Assembly (NCBI GenBank): GCA_002687335.1
Contig: NYZY01000033.1
Span: forward strand, 1 to 14,786
Source: Chloroflexota bacterium
GTDB lineage: Bacteria; Chloroflexota; Dehalococcoidia; UBA1151; UBA1328
DNA length: 14,786 nucleotides
Direction: 5' to 3'
The notes under the pieces were generated by a model. That model was given only the letters and a program-made list of their open reading frames with translations, did not search any database and was not told the DNA's origin. Made by a program: the position numbers and the translations under genes. How positions within the stretch are numbered: position 1 is the stretch's first letter; each line of letters starts with the position of its first letter. Of the stretch, positions 1 to 7,445 are shown in pieces.

Positions 1-170
1 ACAACATGCACATGGTGCCCTGATTCCCTCACATTACGATTGCTGAGCCTTGTTTGATAGCTGATGCCCCCGGGGAGCTCTCCGCTAGAGGCTCAAATTC
101 TGCTCCGATATTATTCAGTTGGCCTTCGTAGCTCCAATGTGAGGGAATCAGGGCACCATGTGCATGTTGT
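1..170. repeat. Perfect 35-bp inverted repeat at the window's left edge
   Basis: Bases 1-35 are the exact reverse complement of bases 136-170, with 100 bases between the arms. The pairing stops at 36/135 on the inner side. On the outer side it runs to the first base of the window, so its full length is unknown. The inner copy (136-170) is part of the coding sequence of the minus-strand membrane protein. The outer copy lies exactly where that gene should continue and introduces its stop codon. A long perfect inverted repeat at a sequence end, in the middle of a gene, is typical of a strand-switching chimera from whole-genome amplification or of an assembly fold-back. A real inversion cannot be excluded. 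Confidence 0.9.
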
Positions 171-592
171 AGGTTGAAAATAATAGCTGCGTCGTAATTG
201 GTTGCTGTTCTTGCTGCTACTGCTAACCGGGATTCTGCACTGCTTGCATCATCTCTGTTCAATAATTTGGCACCCTGTAGGATTCTGCTTGCACTAGCTT
301 CTGCTGAAATACGATCTTTAAGTGACCTGATCTGTTCATCCCCTTCTTTATTTTTCCTCGAGAGGATGAGGTAGATAAAGGTACAACCTAAAAGTGTGAT
401 TAGGTGTACTGAAGCGAGTAAGAGGAGATTTTCAGTAATTAAAAACCCTGTTAAAACAAGTAATATCCCGACTAGTAATGCTGAAGTTATGGCAACCCAT
501 TTTTTAGAGAGATAATTCAATGGCTTGGATAGAGAAGCCCAAAATATTGATGATGATGAATTAAGTTGTTTTGTTATTTGGATGCTGTTCAT
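29..592 (-). pseudogene. Truncated membrane protein, two TM helices plus start of a GAF-like domain
   Basis: The frame encodes 187 residues. Two hydrophobic helices lie at about residues 31-53 and 55-77 with a very short turn between them. A charged, probably helical linker follows (about 78-112, from SRKNKEGDEQ). A segment from about 118 (ESRLAVAARTATNYDAAIIF) resembles the first helix and strand of a GAF domain. A GAF domain is normally near 150 residues and only about 70 are present. The last codon and the stop fall inside the outer arm of the 35-bp inverted repeat, so the end is probably artificial and the intact protein longer, perhaps a membrane-anchored sensor. The ATG at 592 has no clear Shine-Dalgarno sequence. 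Product family not firmly recognised; the GAF assignment is inference. Confidence 0.55.
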
Positions 593-664
593 GTTTCGAA
601 CAGTATCTAATTTCTCACTGTAATTACCTGTTTACGGTTGAACAGGCTTTAACGAATACTGTTC
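585..664. promoter_or_regulatory. Cluster of CTGTTC/GAACAG half-sites in divergent intergenic region
   Basis: CTGTTC occurs at 585-590 and GAACAG at 598-603, forming a dyad with a 7-base spacer across the start codon of the minus-strand gene. GAACAG recurs at 640-645 and CTGTTC at 659-664, a second dyad with a 13-base spacer. The longer match GAACAGTAT (598-606) / ATACTGTTC (656-664) links the two. Such paired half-sites in a divergent promoter region could be operators. The same hexamer also occurs inside the neighbouring gene (near 205, 255 and 332), so chance is a real possibility. Confidence 0.25.
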
Positions 665-736
665 CATGCTTGCTCGATTTCGTAAACCTGCCTGTAGGTC
701 GTACACTAGATAGAATTAATAAACGTAAATCACTAA

Positions 737-1084
737 TATTCATTTAAAGTTCACAAGGACAACAGCACACTGGGTAATTTAGGCAGACTGAAAGGTCTCA
801 TTGGGCGCGGCGATCGTAACACCAAATCAACATCTGTAGAACTTAATTCTCGCACTGCTGCACACAGCCGTATCGCTCGTGACTTCAAATCGCCCGATTC
901 GCCCTCTGCGGCATCCGATAACCCCAAAGATACCGTCGGTGTAACCACAGGCCGTTCAGGCCGAACTAAGCGTAACGCTACTAGCAAGCAGCATGATGGA
1001 TCGTATCAGCGATCGAATGATAAGCCTGCTACTGATAATGCTGGTTCAGGCAGTGATAATCGTAATCGCTCTCGGAGGCGCAGA
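737..1084 (+). other. In-frame N-terminal extension of the DEAD-box helicase without a standard start codon
   Basis: The helicase frame stays open from 737 (after a TAA at 734-736) to the GTG at 1085, about 116 codons. Translated, it is rich in Ser, Arg, Asn, Asp and Thr, with runs such as NRNRSRRRR, and this composition continues unchanged past the GTG into SRRSGSRQSP. That looks like one disordered basic tail. No ATG, GTG or TTG lies in frame in this stretch. A CTG at 770 preceded by AAGGA (755-759, 10-base gap) would give a protein beginning MGNLGRLKGLIGRGDRN. Alternatively the stretch is untranslated leader and the GTG at 1085, which has an excellent ribosome binding site, is the only start. 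Confidence 0.45.
1074..1078 (+). promoter_or_regulatory. Strong Shine-Dalgarno GGAGG for the GTG start of the helicase
   Basis: GGAGG sits six bases before the GTG at 1085 and supports that start. The same bases also encode arginines of the upstream in-frame extension, so the resemblance could be a by-product of Arg codons. Confidence 0.5.
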
Positions 1085-2287
1085 GTGAAGTCACGCCGCT
1101 CTGGCAGTAGACAGTCACCAGATACTCAGTCTAAGTCATCAATTGATTCTGAAGGCCTTGTCATTTGGGGGGGTCTTGAACTGAAGGAGACGATCGTCAA
1201 TTCCATTCTGAACATGGGATATGAACACCCGTCAGATATACAAAAAGCCTCAATGCCGTGGGTTCTCCAGGGTCGAGATGTTGTTGCTCAAGCGGTAACG
1301 GGATCTGGGAAGACTGCTGCTTTTGGAATCCCGATGTGTAATTTTGTCGATCCTCGCTCTCGCCAAGTCCAGGGGCTTGTACTTGTGCCGACGCGTGAGT
1401 TAGCCCAACAGGTTCAACGAGAATTGTCTCTCATAGGACGGGACCGAGGGGTAGGTGTTGTAGCAGTTTATGGCGGGGAACCTATTGCCAGGCAGATTAA
1501 GTTGCTTGAACAGGGCATGGCCATTGTTGTAGGTACACCTGGGCGTGTGAAAGACCATATGAACCGCAGGACGCTTGATTTGGGATACGTAGATATGGCT
1601 GTGCTGGATGAGGCTGATGAGATGTTAGACATCGGTTTCGCTGATGATATGGAATACATATTAAAGAGAACTCCGAGTGCACGCCAGACCGCTCTTTTTT
1701 CTGCAACCATCCCAAATTTTATAAGAGGATTGATTCGTCGTTATCTTGACAACCCACGTTGGATACAGCTGGTTTCGGATACCAAAGGCCTTGAAACCGT
1801 TGATGAAGTCGATCAGATTTTCTATGACGTTGCATCTCAAGATAAAGCGGACGGCATATTAGAGATTCTTGATGATCTTGAAGAAGGGTCACAGGTATTA
1901 ATATTTCGCAAAATGCAAATCGGTGTGGACCGTTTATCTAAGGGCCTGGCTGGCGAGGGATTCGCGGTTAAGGGAATCCATGGCGGCATGTCTCAGTCGG
2001 AACGAAACCGAGTAATGGCTTCGTTTCGCGAAGGTAGCTTGAAAATGCTTGTCGCCACTAACCTTGCAGCTCGTGGTTTAGACATCCCGACTATATCTCA
2101 CGTGGTTAACTACGACATGCCAGAGAATATAGAAGAGTATGTCCACCGGATCGGGCGCACGGCACGAATGGGAAAACGCGGAACTGCAGTCAGTTTTATT
2201 GGCGAGTGGGATTTCGAATTATACGAGCAGATCATTGTCAAGATAGGTGAAGAGAAGATCATCAAACGTAAGTTTTCCTTCTACTAG
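1085..2287 (+). CDS. DEAD-box ATP-dependent RNA helicase
   Basis: Predicted to unwind RNA duplexes using ATP, for example in ribosome assembly or mRNA decay. With 1085 as start it is 400 residues. All helicase motifs are visible: Q motif around 45-53 (GYEHPSDIQ), motif I at 70-77 (AVTGSGKT, Val where Gln or Glu is usual), Ia PTRELAQ at 102-108, Ib TPGR at 151-154, II DEAD at 175-178, III SAT at 206-208, V around 326-334 (NLAARGLDI) and VI at 354-361 (HRIGRTAR). The protein ends about 40 residues after motif VI, so it lacks the C-terminal RNA-binding domain of DeaD/CsdA or DbpA. A basic, Ser/Arg-rich tail precedes the Q motif and may be longer than this start allows, since the frame is open back to 737. 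The gene stands alone: divergent from the left-hand membrane gene and convergent, 54 bases away, with the SDR gene. Closest general type is RhlE/CshA-like; exact subfamily not assigned. Confidence 0.93.
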   Translation: MKSRRSGSRQSPDTQSKSSIDSEGLVIWGGLELKETIVNSILNMGYEHPSDIQKASMPWVLQGRDVVAQAVTGSGKTAAFGIPMCNFVDPRSRQVQGLVLVPTRELAQQVQRELSLIGRDRGVGVVAVYGGEPIARQIKLLEQGMAIVVGTPGRVKDHMNRRTLDLGYVDMAVLDEADEMLDIGFADDMEYILKRTPSARQTALFSATIPNFIRGLIRRYLDNPRWIQLVSDTKGLETVDEVDQIFYDVASQDKADGILEILDDLEEGSQVLIFRKMQIGVDRLSKGLAGEGFAVKGIHGGMSQSERNRVMASFREGSLKMLVATNLAARGLDIPTISHVVNYDMPENIEEYVHRIGRTARMGKRGTAVSFIGEWDFELYEQIIVKIGEEKIIKRKFSFY

Positions 2288-2341
2288 CCACATCTCTGTT
2301 CGACCTGAGGGTTTCTTCGTTCTCACGTTATCTTCGTGTGT

Positions 2342-3256
2342 TTAGATGCCTACTTTTCCACCGCGTATATTAGTTCCTTCTCCAGTCAGGAGCTCTCTAA
2401 TCTCGTTGGCGTAGATTATTTCCGTGTCGTCTTGTGGCTGGTAGTCAAGATATTCTCTCCCAGTCTCTAATGACCAAAATCTTCGGGTGTTATCGCTACA
2501 ACCATAAGCGATAACAAACGGAATACCGTGTTCATTTTCGATGTCTGGAGCTTCGATCGCTCGGCTGAATAATTGAGTGATATCCCTAGGACTTATATAG
2601 GCACCAAGATTTCGTTTAAATTCGGCGATTCCGTTACTGGTTTGTTCTGTCATGGGTGAGTCGGAAAGGTAATCAGTGACTTTGATCGGTCTGGTGAATC
2701 CGATTCTCAACATGACAGTTTCTAGTTTTCTACCGAATATTCCACATGCGTATGGCCATGCTAGTAGTTCGTAGGCAGCTTTTGCCCACCCGTAGAAATT
2801 GTCTGACACAGGAAAATCACTTGGACGGACCAGATCCATTTTGCGTTCGTGAATTAAAGAATGTTCATACCAGTCAGCTGCATGGTTTGAGCTGGCGATT
2901 GCAAGTCTGCTAACACCGGCATCGTAGGCGCATCGATATATGTTGTTAGCCATTTGGATGTTTTCGTGCTCATTGTCGAAGCGATCTATCAGAGCATTTT
3001 CTGTCTTGGCTCCCCTGGGGGTATGAGGCTTGAACGCTAAATGAATCACAGCGCTGATATTCTCAAATAAATGTTGATATTTTGATCTATCGGGATCAAT
3101 AAAGTTAGCGATGGTTACACCTTCGACCTTATTACCATCCCTGTCTATTTCGGAAATGTCCGCAAGAGTCAGGTCGAAATGCTCTCTTAGAGTAGGAAGC
3201 ATCAATGATGCGATATATCCGCTAGCCCCAGTGATTAACACTTTGCGTTTTGACAT
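2342..3256 (-). CDS. NAD-dependent epimerase/dehydratase-family oxidoreductase, uronate dehydrogenase-like
   Basis: An extended short-chain dehydrogenase of 304 residues. The N-terminal Rossmann motif is TGASGYIA (residues 9-16), with Ala replacing the last Gly of TGxxGxxG. The catalytic YxxxK is Y155-G-W-A-K159, and the active-site Ser lies in IASSNH near 122-123. The C-terminal part (FVIAYGCSDNTRRFWSLETG, then YQPQDDTE) closely recalls uronate dehydrogenases, which oxidise a hexuronic acid at C1 to its lactone with NAD+. The substrate here is inference; a related sugar or polyol is possible. The ATG at 3256 is preferred over the TTG six bases upstream because AGGAG (3266-3270) lies nine bases before the ATG but only three before the TTG. 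It lies 76 bases downstream of the DinB-fold gene on the same strand, so the two may be co-transcribed. Confidence 0.85.
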   Translation of the reverse strand: MSKRKVLITGASGYIASLMLPTLREHFDLTLADISEIDRDGNKVEGVTIANFIDPDRSKYQHLFENISAVIHLAFKPHTPRGAKTENALIDRFDNEHENIQMANNIYRCAYDAGVSRLAIASSNHAADWYEHSLIHERKMDLVRPSDFPVSDNFYGWAKAAYELLAWPYACGIFGRKLETVMLRIGFTRPIKVTDYLSDSPMTEQTSNGIAEFKRNLGAYISPRDITQLFSRAIEAPDIENEHGIPFVIAYGCSDNTRRFWSLETGREYLDYQPQDDTEIIYANEIRELLTGEGTNIRGGKVGI

Positions 3257-3338
3257 TTCCAAATACTCCTAAATTGTTTTCTAATGTTATTGCCTGTACA
3301 TATCTAGTTAAGCGATTGATTCCAGAGACATTATTGTG

Positions 3339-4019
3339 TCAGCGTGCTTCCTTCCATACTGGCATTTTCGAATCCCAGCCAATGGCTTTGTGATATCCAG
3401 CATCTGGTAGCTTCACTATCGGTTCAATACCCAGAGCGATTTTTTCGCGTTGTATGTTGAATATGTGGGTGTAGAACTCGTTCTGAATATGCCTGAATGT
3501 TGCGACCAAATCCATGCGGATCATTGCTCTTGTTGTGGGATCAGCAGAGATCCCGTCTGGATGGACTGTTCGCATCAGGTTCCACTGATCACTTGGAGCG
3601 CGGTAGACGACCATTGTTCGAGCTTTTTGTATGGTTGTGTTGATCAACACGCGTTTTGATATGGATATAGCCTCGTCTAACGCGCTTAATATTTCTTCAA
3701 TGCGCCAGAACGCTTGATCGTCGAGTCGGCGGTCATGTTGTTTGGAATTGAATATTGCATAACGTGTTGGTGACATCGGTAATTTGTCTGAGAATAGTTG
3801 GTCAGCCCATTTCCCGATCAACCATCGGACGGGTATAGATGCCATGTGACTAGTTTGTTGTCTAATTGACCAACCAGACCATCCCCAGTGATCTGAAGTC
3901 CAATCTAAAATCGAATCATCCAATTCGCTTACTTCAGCTCGTACTAGGCTGTCGATACGCCAATAATCTTGGAACATAGTGCGCAGTTGTGGGCTGTTTG
4001 TCAGGTCAGATTGGGACAT
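3339..4019 (-). CDS. DinB-superfamily (DinB/YfiT four-helix bundle) protein of unknown function
   Basis: A 226-residue soluble protein without signal peptide or membrane helix. The segment WSGWSIRQQTSHMASI (about 47-62) matches the second helix of DinB-fold proteins, where His58 would be a metal ligand. The late helix around 172-190 (ATFRHIQNEFYTHIFNIQ) supplies His177 and His185 as possible further ligands. The DinB/YfiT fold is used by thiol-dependent transferases and many uncharacterised metal proteins, so the reaction cannot be named. The start ATG at 4019 has only a weak purine-rich stretch (AAGAGA) upstream. The gene is divergent from the PHP metallohydrolase (72 bases apart) and lies upstream of the uronate-dehydrogenase-like gene. 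The three may form a small metabolic cluster, but this is inference. Confidence 0.65.
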   Translation of the reverse strand: MSQSDLTNSPQLRTMFQDYWRIDSLVRAEVSELDDSILDWTSDHWGWSGWSIRQQTSHMASIPVRWLIGKWADQLFSDKLPMSPTRYAIFNSKQHDRRLDDQAFWRIEEILSALDEAISISKRVLINTTIQKARTMVVYRAPSDQWNLMRTVHPDGISADPTTRAMIRMDLVATFRHIQNEFYTHIFNIQREKIALGIEPIVKLPDAGYHKAIGWDSKMPVWKEAR

Positions 4020-4091
4020 TGTGTGAGTCTCTTGCCATGTTTAGTGCCTGTCAAGATGTCCGTGCCTCAAAATCGTCTGTACTATCTGGTT

Positions 4092-5021
4092 ATGACTTTA
4101 AAAACTTGGCTCAAAGGCAATTTACATACTCATACAACTAATAGTGATGGAGATGCATCACCAGAACATGTTTCTGAGTGGTACCACGAACATGGATATG
4201 ATTGGCTTTGCTTGTCCGATCATAATCACTTGACGGTACTTGAAGGCAGCAAGGCGGAAAAAGCAAAATGGCCGTTACTGGTACATGGTGAAGAGGTGAC
4301 CTCGCGTCAGTCAGTTGGCCCGGTTCATGTTAATGGATACGGTATTACCGAGTTGGTAGAGGCTTCGGATTCTACGGACATTGTCACAGCTATGCGTGAA
4401 AACGTTGAGCGGATAATAGCTGCAGGCGGAATGGCTTCTATTAACCACCCGAATTTCCGATGGGCATTTGATGACGGGGCGATGATGCAGGTTGAAGGTT
4501 ATAAGTTTATGGAAGTTTTCAACGGTCATCCAAATACTCATAATGATGGTGGTGGCGGGAAAACCAGTACAGCTGGAATTTGGGATCGACTGTTAAGTAA
4601 TGGTCGGAAGGTCTGGGGCATAGCAGTTGATGATTCTCATCACTACACGAATGAATTTGCTGCTGATCGTTCAAATCCAGGTAGGGGATGGGTGCAGGTT
4701 AAATCCGAGACGTTTTCGCAGGATGGTATTTTGAACGCGATGTCGGATGGTGATTTTTACGCTTCTACGGGCGTAACAATTGGTGACATGGTTTCGAATA
4801 CCCGTGAGGTTAAGTTAGAGATTGACCCAGAAACGGAGGCTGATGGTATTCAAGCCAAATACACGACGCTATTTACCGGCTCTAATGGTCGACTGTTATA
4901 TGAATCCACCGTAAATTCACCGACCTATAAACCAACTCGTCTTGATGGTTACGTACGTGCAACGGTTTATTCATCTCGTGGTACGAGGGCTTGGACACAA
5001 CCAGTTTTTATCGGTTCTTAG
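4092..5021 (+). CDS. PHP-domain metallohydrolase, CehA/McbA family
   Basis: A 309-residue cytoplasmic PHP-domain protein. Metal-binding motifs are visible in order: HTH (His12, His14) followed by SDGD, SDHN (Asp43, His44), GEE (Glu67-Glu68), VHVNGYG (His79), NHP (His119) and VDDSHH (Asp180, His183 or His184). This spacing and the opening KGNLHTHTTNSDGD fit the CehA/McbA group. Some members hydrolyse carbamates (the carbaryl hydrolase CehA), but most have unknown phosphoester or other substrates. The C-terminal 60 residues look like a small beta domain. The ATG at 4092 is chosen because the family motif begins about ten residues later. An ATG at 4056 is also in frame, and a still longer frame from 3969 would overlap the DinB-fold gene. 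Neither ATG has a clear Shine-Dalgarno sequence. Confidence 0.82.
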   Translation: MTLKTWLKGNLHTHTTNSDGDASPEHVSEWYHEHGYDWLCLSDHNHLTVLEGSKAEKAKWPLLVHGEEVTSRQSVGPVHVNGYGITELVEASDSTDIVTAMRENVERIIAAGGMASINHPNFRWAFDDGAMMQVEGYKFMEVFNGHPNTHNDGGGGKTSTAGIWDRLLSNGRKVWGIAVDDSHHYTNEFAADRSNPGRGWVQVKSETFSQDGILNAMSDGDFYASTGVTIGDMVSNTREVKLEIDPETEADGIQAKYTTLFTGSNGRLLYESTVNSPTYKPTRLDGYVRATVYSSRGTRAWTQPVFIGS

Positions 5022-5036
5022 GGCTGTGGTTTGTTG

Positions 5037-5053
5037 TGACAGCGCGCTTGTCA
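5037..5053. promoter_or_regulatory. Small dyad TGACA-N7-TGTCA upstream of the DUF255 gene
   Basis: TGACA (5037-5041) and TGTCA (5049-5053) form a 5-bp inverted repeat with the GC-rich centre GCGCGCT. It lies between the PHP gene stop and the DUF255 gene start, and the sequence CATAAT (5052-5057) overlaps its right arm as a possible -10. It could be an operator or a weak intergenic hairpin. There is no T-run, so an intrinsic terminator is unlikely. Confidence 0.2.
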
Positions 5054-5101
5054 TAATCCCCTCCAAGTTATGTTTGCTCAAACCTTTAGAAAGAATTGAA
5101 A

Positions 5102-7174
5102 ATGTTCAATCGACTTGCTAATGAATCAAGCCCTTATTTGCTTCAGCACAAGGACAACCCAGTTGATTGGTATCCATGGTGCGATGAGGCGTTTGAAACT
5201 GCTCGACGCTTGGACAGGCCCATTATTCTTTCTATCGGATATTCCGCGTGCCACTGGTGTCATGTGATGGCTCACGAATGCTTTGAGGATGAACTTATAG
5301 CCCGAACGATGAACAACGGATTCGTAAATATCAAAGTAGATCGGGAAGAGTTGCCTGATGTAGATTCAATCTATATGACAGCCGTTCAGGCCATGACCGG
5401 ATCAGGTGGTTGGCCTTTGACGGTATTTATCACACCGGATGGTAAGCCTTTTTTTGGGGGGACATATTTCCCGCCTACAGATCATCATAATCGACCGGGG
5501 TTCCCCCGCGTATTAAACGCCATTGCTGATGCGTATAAAAACAACAGAGGAGAGTTACTATCCAGTTGTGAACAATTGGTCGAAGTTATAAGAGGAAATT
5601 CCACACCTCAAAAATACGAAGGTGAAATTGATGACTCATTGATGTTTAAAGGCTGCGACTATCTTTTGGGCGATGCCGATTTAAAACATGGTGGATCTTT
5701 GGGTTCTCCGAAATTTCCGCAGCCGATGCTCTATGAGCTCTTGCTACGTTACGCTGAAAAAACAGGTAACTCTCAAGCTTCACATGTCGTGAATCTCACA
5801 CTCGAAAAGATGGCTGAAGGTGGTATTTACGATCAAATTGGAGGTGGATTCACTCGTTACTCTGTGGATGACAAATGGCTGGTGCCACATTTTGAGAAGA
5901 TGCTCTACGATAATGCTCAGTTGGTGACTCTGTATGTGCATGCATACCAGATGAGCAAAAAACCATTATTCAAGAAAGTAATAGAACAAACGCTGGGATA
6001 CGTCGTCCGTGAGATGACCCACTCAATGGGCGGCTTCTATTCATCCTCAGATGCAGATTCTGAGGGCGTTGAAGGTAAATTTTTTGTTTGGACTCTAGGT
6101 GAGCTAGATCTAATCTTGGGCGGTGAAGATGCTTTGTTGGCGAAAACGTATTGGCAGGTGACTGAAGAAGGTAACTTTGAAGGGGCCAATATTCTCAACG
6201 TTCCTGTCGGTTTAGAAAATTTCGCTCGGGAACATCATCTGGAAGTCGAAGTATTAGAGCAGGATATTTCTAGAATAAGCGCAATCTTGCTCCAGGAACG
6301 ATCAAGACGCGTCCCCCCTGGAATAGATGACAAAATTTTGACGTCTTGGAACGCTCTAATGTTTAAGGCATTTGCAGAAGCGGGGGCATTATTTAACAAT
6401 CCTAACTGGATAACCATCGCAGAAAAGAACGCTCGATTTCTGTTAACCGCCATGAAAGATCCTGATGGTCGGTTAATACATAGTTGGAAGGCGAAGGATA
6501 ATTCATCCTCTAAATACGATGGTGGTTCGCATATTCTTGGCTATCTAGATGATCATGCATATTTAATCGATGCCCTGATTACGCTGTACGAAGCTACGTT
6601 TGATTATTTTTATCTTGAAGCAGCGGAAAATTTGGCTGATAGTATGGTTGATCGATTCTGGGATCAGGAATCAGAAGTTTTTTACGATACATCGCTCGAA
6701 CATTCTAAGTTGATCGTCCGTCCTCGAGATACCCTCGATAATGCTGTACCATCGGGTGGCTCGATCGCTGCTTTATCGTTACTTCGATTAAGTTTATTAA
6801 CCGGTGACTCTGGTTATGCGTCAAAAGCCGAGTCTTCGATCAAGGCATTAGTCCCACAAATTCGACGAGCACCCTTGTCAGTCACTTCTTGGATTAGTGC
6901 AGCTGATTTCTTGAAAACGGACTCTAGTCAAATTGTGTTACTCGGTAATTATGAGAGCTCAACTTTGACTGAAATGATCGCTGCAGTACGCTCCAGATAT
7001 TTGCCGAATTTGGTACTAGCAGGAGCTAGATGCGATGTCTCTAATGATGAGAAATCACCGTTACTACGAGGGAAGAAAATGTTGAACGGTAAGCCGACAG
7101 CGTTCGTTTGCGAAGACTATGTTTGCAAAGTGCCAGTTAATAGTGCATCCGAACTTGCCGATCAACTTGACTGA
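5102..7174 (+). CDS. DUF255 thioredoxin-domain protein (YyaL / SPATA20 family)
   Basis: A 690-residue protein of normal family length. The N-terminal domain (about 1-165) opens with NRLANESSPYLLQHKDNPVDW and contains the thioredoxin-like active site C50-H-W-C53 within YSACHWCHVMAHECF, then VDREELPDVD and GGWPLTVF, all hallmark strings. The remainder is an alpha/alpha-barrel resembling N-acylglucosamine epimerase or six-hairpin glycosidase folds, with GGSLGSPKFPQP, GGIYDQIGGGFTRYSVD and WLVPHFEKMLYDNAQL. The C-terminus (ending CEDYVCKVPVNSASELADQL) is intact. The reaction is not established for the family; a redox or sugar-related role is only suggested by the folds. The ATG at 5102 is chosen over the TTG at 5096 because AGAAAG (5088-5093) lies eight bases before the ATG. 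It follows the PHP gene by 80 bases on the same strand. Its 3' end overlaps the convergent small membrane gene by 13 bases. Confidence 0.92.
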   Translation: MFNRLANESSPYLLQHKDNPVDWYPWCDEAFETARRLDRPIILSIGYSACHWCHVMAHECFEDELIARTMNNGFVNIKVDREELPDVDSIYMTAVQAMTGSGGWPLTVFITPDGKPFFGGTYFPPTDHHNRPGFPRVLNAIADAYKNNRGELLSSCEQLVEVIRGNSTPQKYEGEIDDSLMFKGCDYLLGDADLKHGGSLGSPKFPQPMLYELLLRYAEKTGNSQASHVVNLTLEKMAEGGIYDQIGGGFTRYSVDDKWLVPHFEKMLYDNAQLVTLYVHAYQMSKKPLFKKVIEQTLGYVVREMTHSMGGFYSSSDADSEGVEGKFFVWTLGELDLILGGEDALLAKTYWQVTEEGNFEGANILNVPVGLENFAREHHLEVEVLEQDISRISAILLQERSRRVPPGIDDKILTSWNALMFKAFAEAGALFNNPNWITIAEKNARFLLTAMKDPDGRLIHSWKAKDNSSSKYDGGSHILGYLDDHAYLIDALITLYEATFDYFYLEAAENLADSMVDRFWDQESEVFYDTSLEHSKLIVRPRDTLDNAVPSGGSIAALSLLRLSLLTGDSGYASKAESSIKALVPQIRRAPLSVTSWISAADFLKTDSSQIVLLGNYESSTLTEMIAAVRSRYLPNLVLAGARCDVSNDEKSPLLRGKKMLNGKPTAFVCEDYVCKVPVNSASELADQLD

Positions 7175-7365
7175 TTATCATCATTGCTCGATTTGGTTGC
7201 AGGTTTCTTGAACTCTGTATGTTCTTGTTGCTCCGATGCCTCTTTTGCAGCCCGTAAATCTGCCTTCCTGTCGAATCGTTCCCGTACCAATGCCAGTCCA
7301 ATACCCAGAGCTCCACTGGCGACTCCTATTATCGTCAGCATGGGACCGGCTGTTGTTCTACACAT
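7162..7365 (-). CDS. Small single-helix membrane protein, hypothetical
   Basis: A 67-residue protein with one Gly-rich hydrophobic helix (about residues 9-27, LTIIGVASGALGIGLALV) followed by a highly charged tail (RERFDRKADLRAAKEASEQQ and on) ending in SSNDDNQSS. The positive residues just after the helix suggest a cytoplasmic C-terminus. The opposite-strand frame across the same bases has an odd Cys/Ser-rich composition and no such architecture, so the minus frame is the better candidate. Start uncertain: ATG at 7365, ATG at 7341 (59 residues, starting directly at the helix) or TTG at 7377, none with a strong ribosome binding site. It precedes no gene on its strand and overlaps the DUF255 gene tail-to-tail. 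No family recognised. Confidence 0.5.
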   Translation of the reverse strand: MCRTTAGPMLTIIGVASGALGIGLALVRERFDRKADLRAAKEASEQQEHTEFKKPATKSSNDDNQSS

Positions 7366-7445
7366 TGAGGTTTTCAATCCGTTCTATTCGCTATAAAAAG
7401 TGATATTACTTGATGGTTAAGTTACCGCTTTATATCAGGAAGTAA

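Noticed and set aside
751..987. Minus-strand frame opposite the helicase upstream region
   Set aside because: It mirrors the plus-strand helicase extension, has no ribosome binding site and resembles no known protein.
3969..4091. Longer PHP-domain start overlapping the DinB-fold gene
   Set aside because: The added residues resemble no PHP protein and the overlap with the divergent gene is implausible.
7184..7396. Plus-strand 70-residue frame opposite the small membrane gene
   Set aside because: Cys/Ser-rich, arbitrary-looking sequence; the minus-strand frame has a coherent helix-plus-tail layout.
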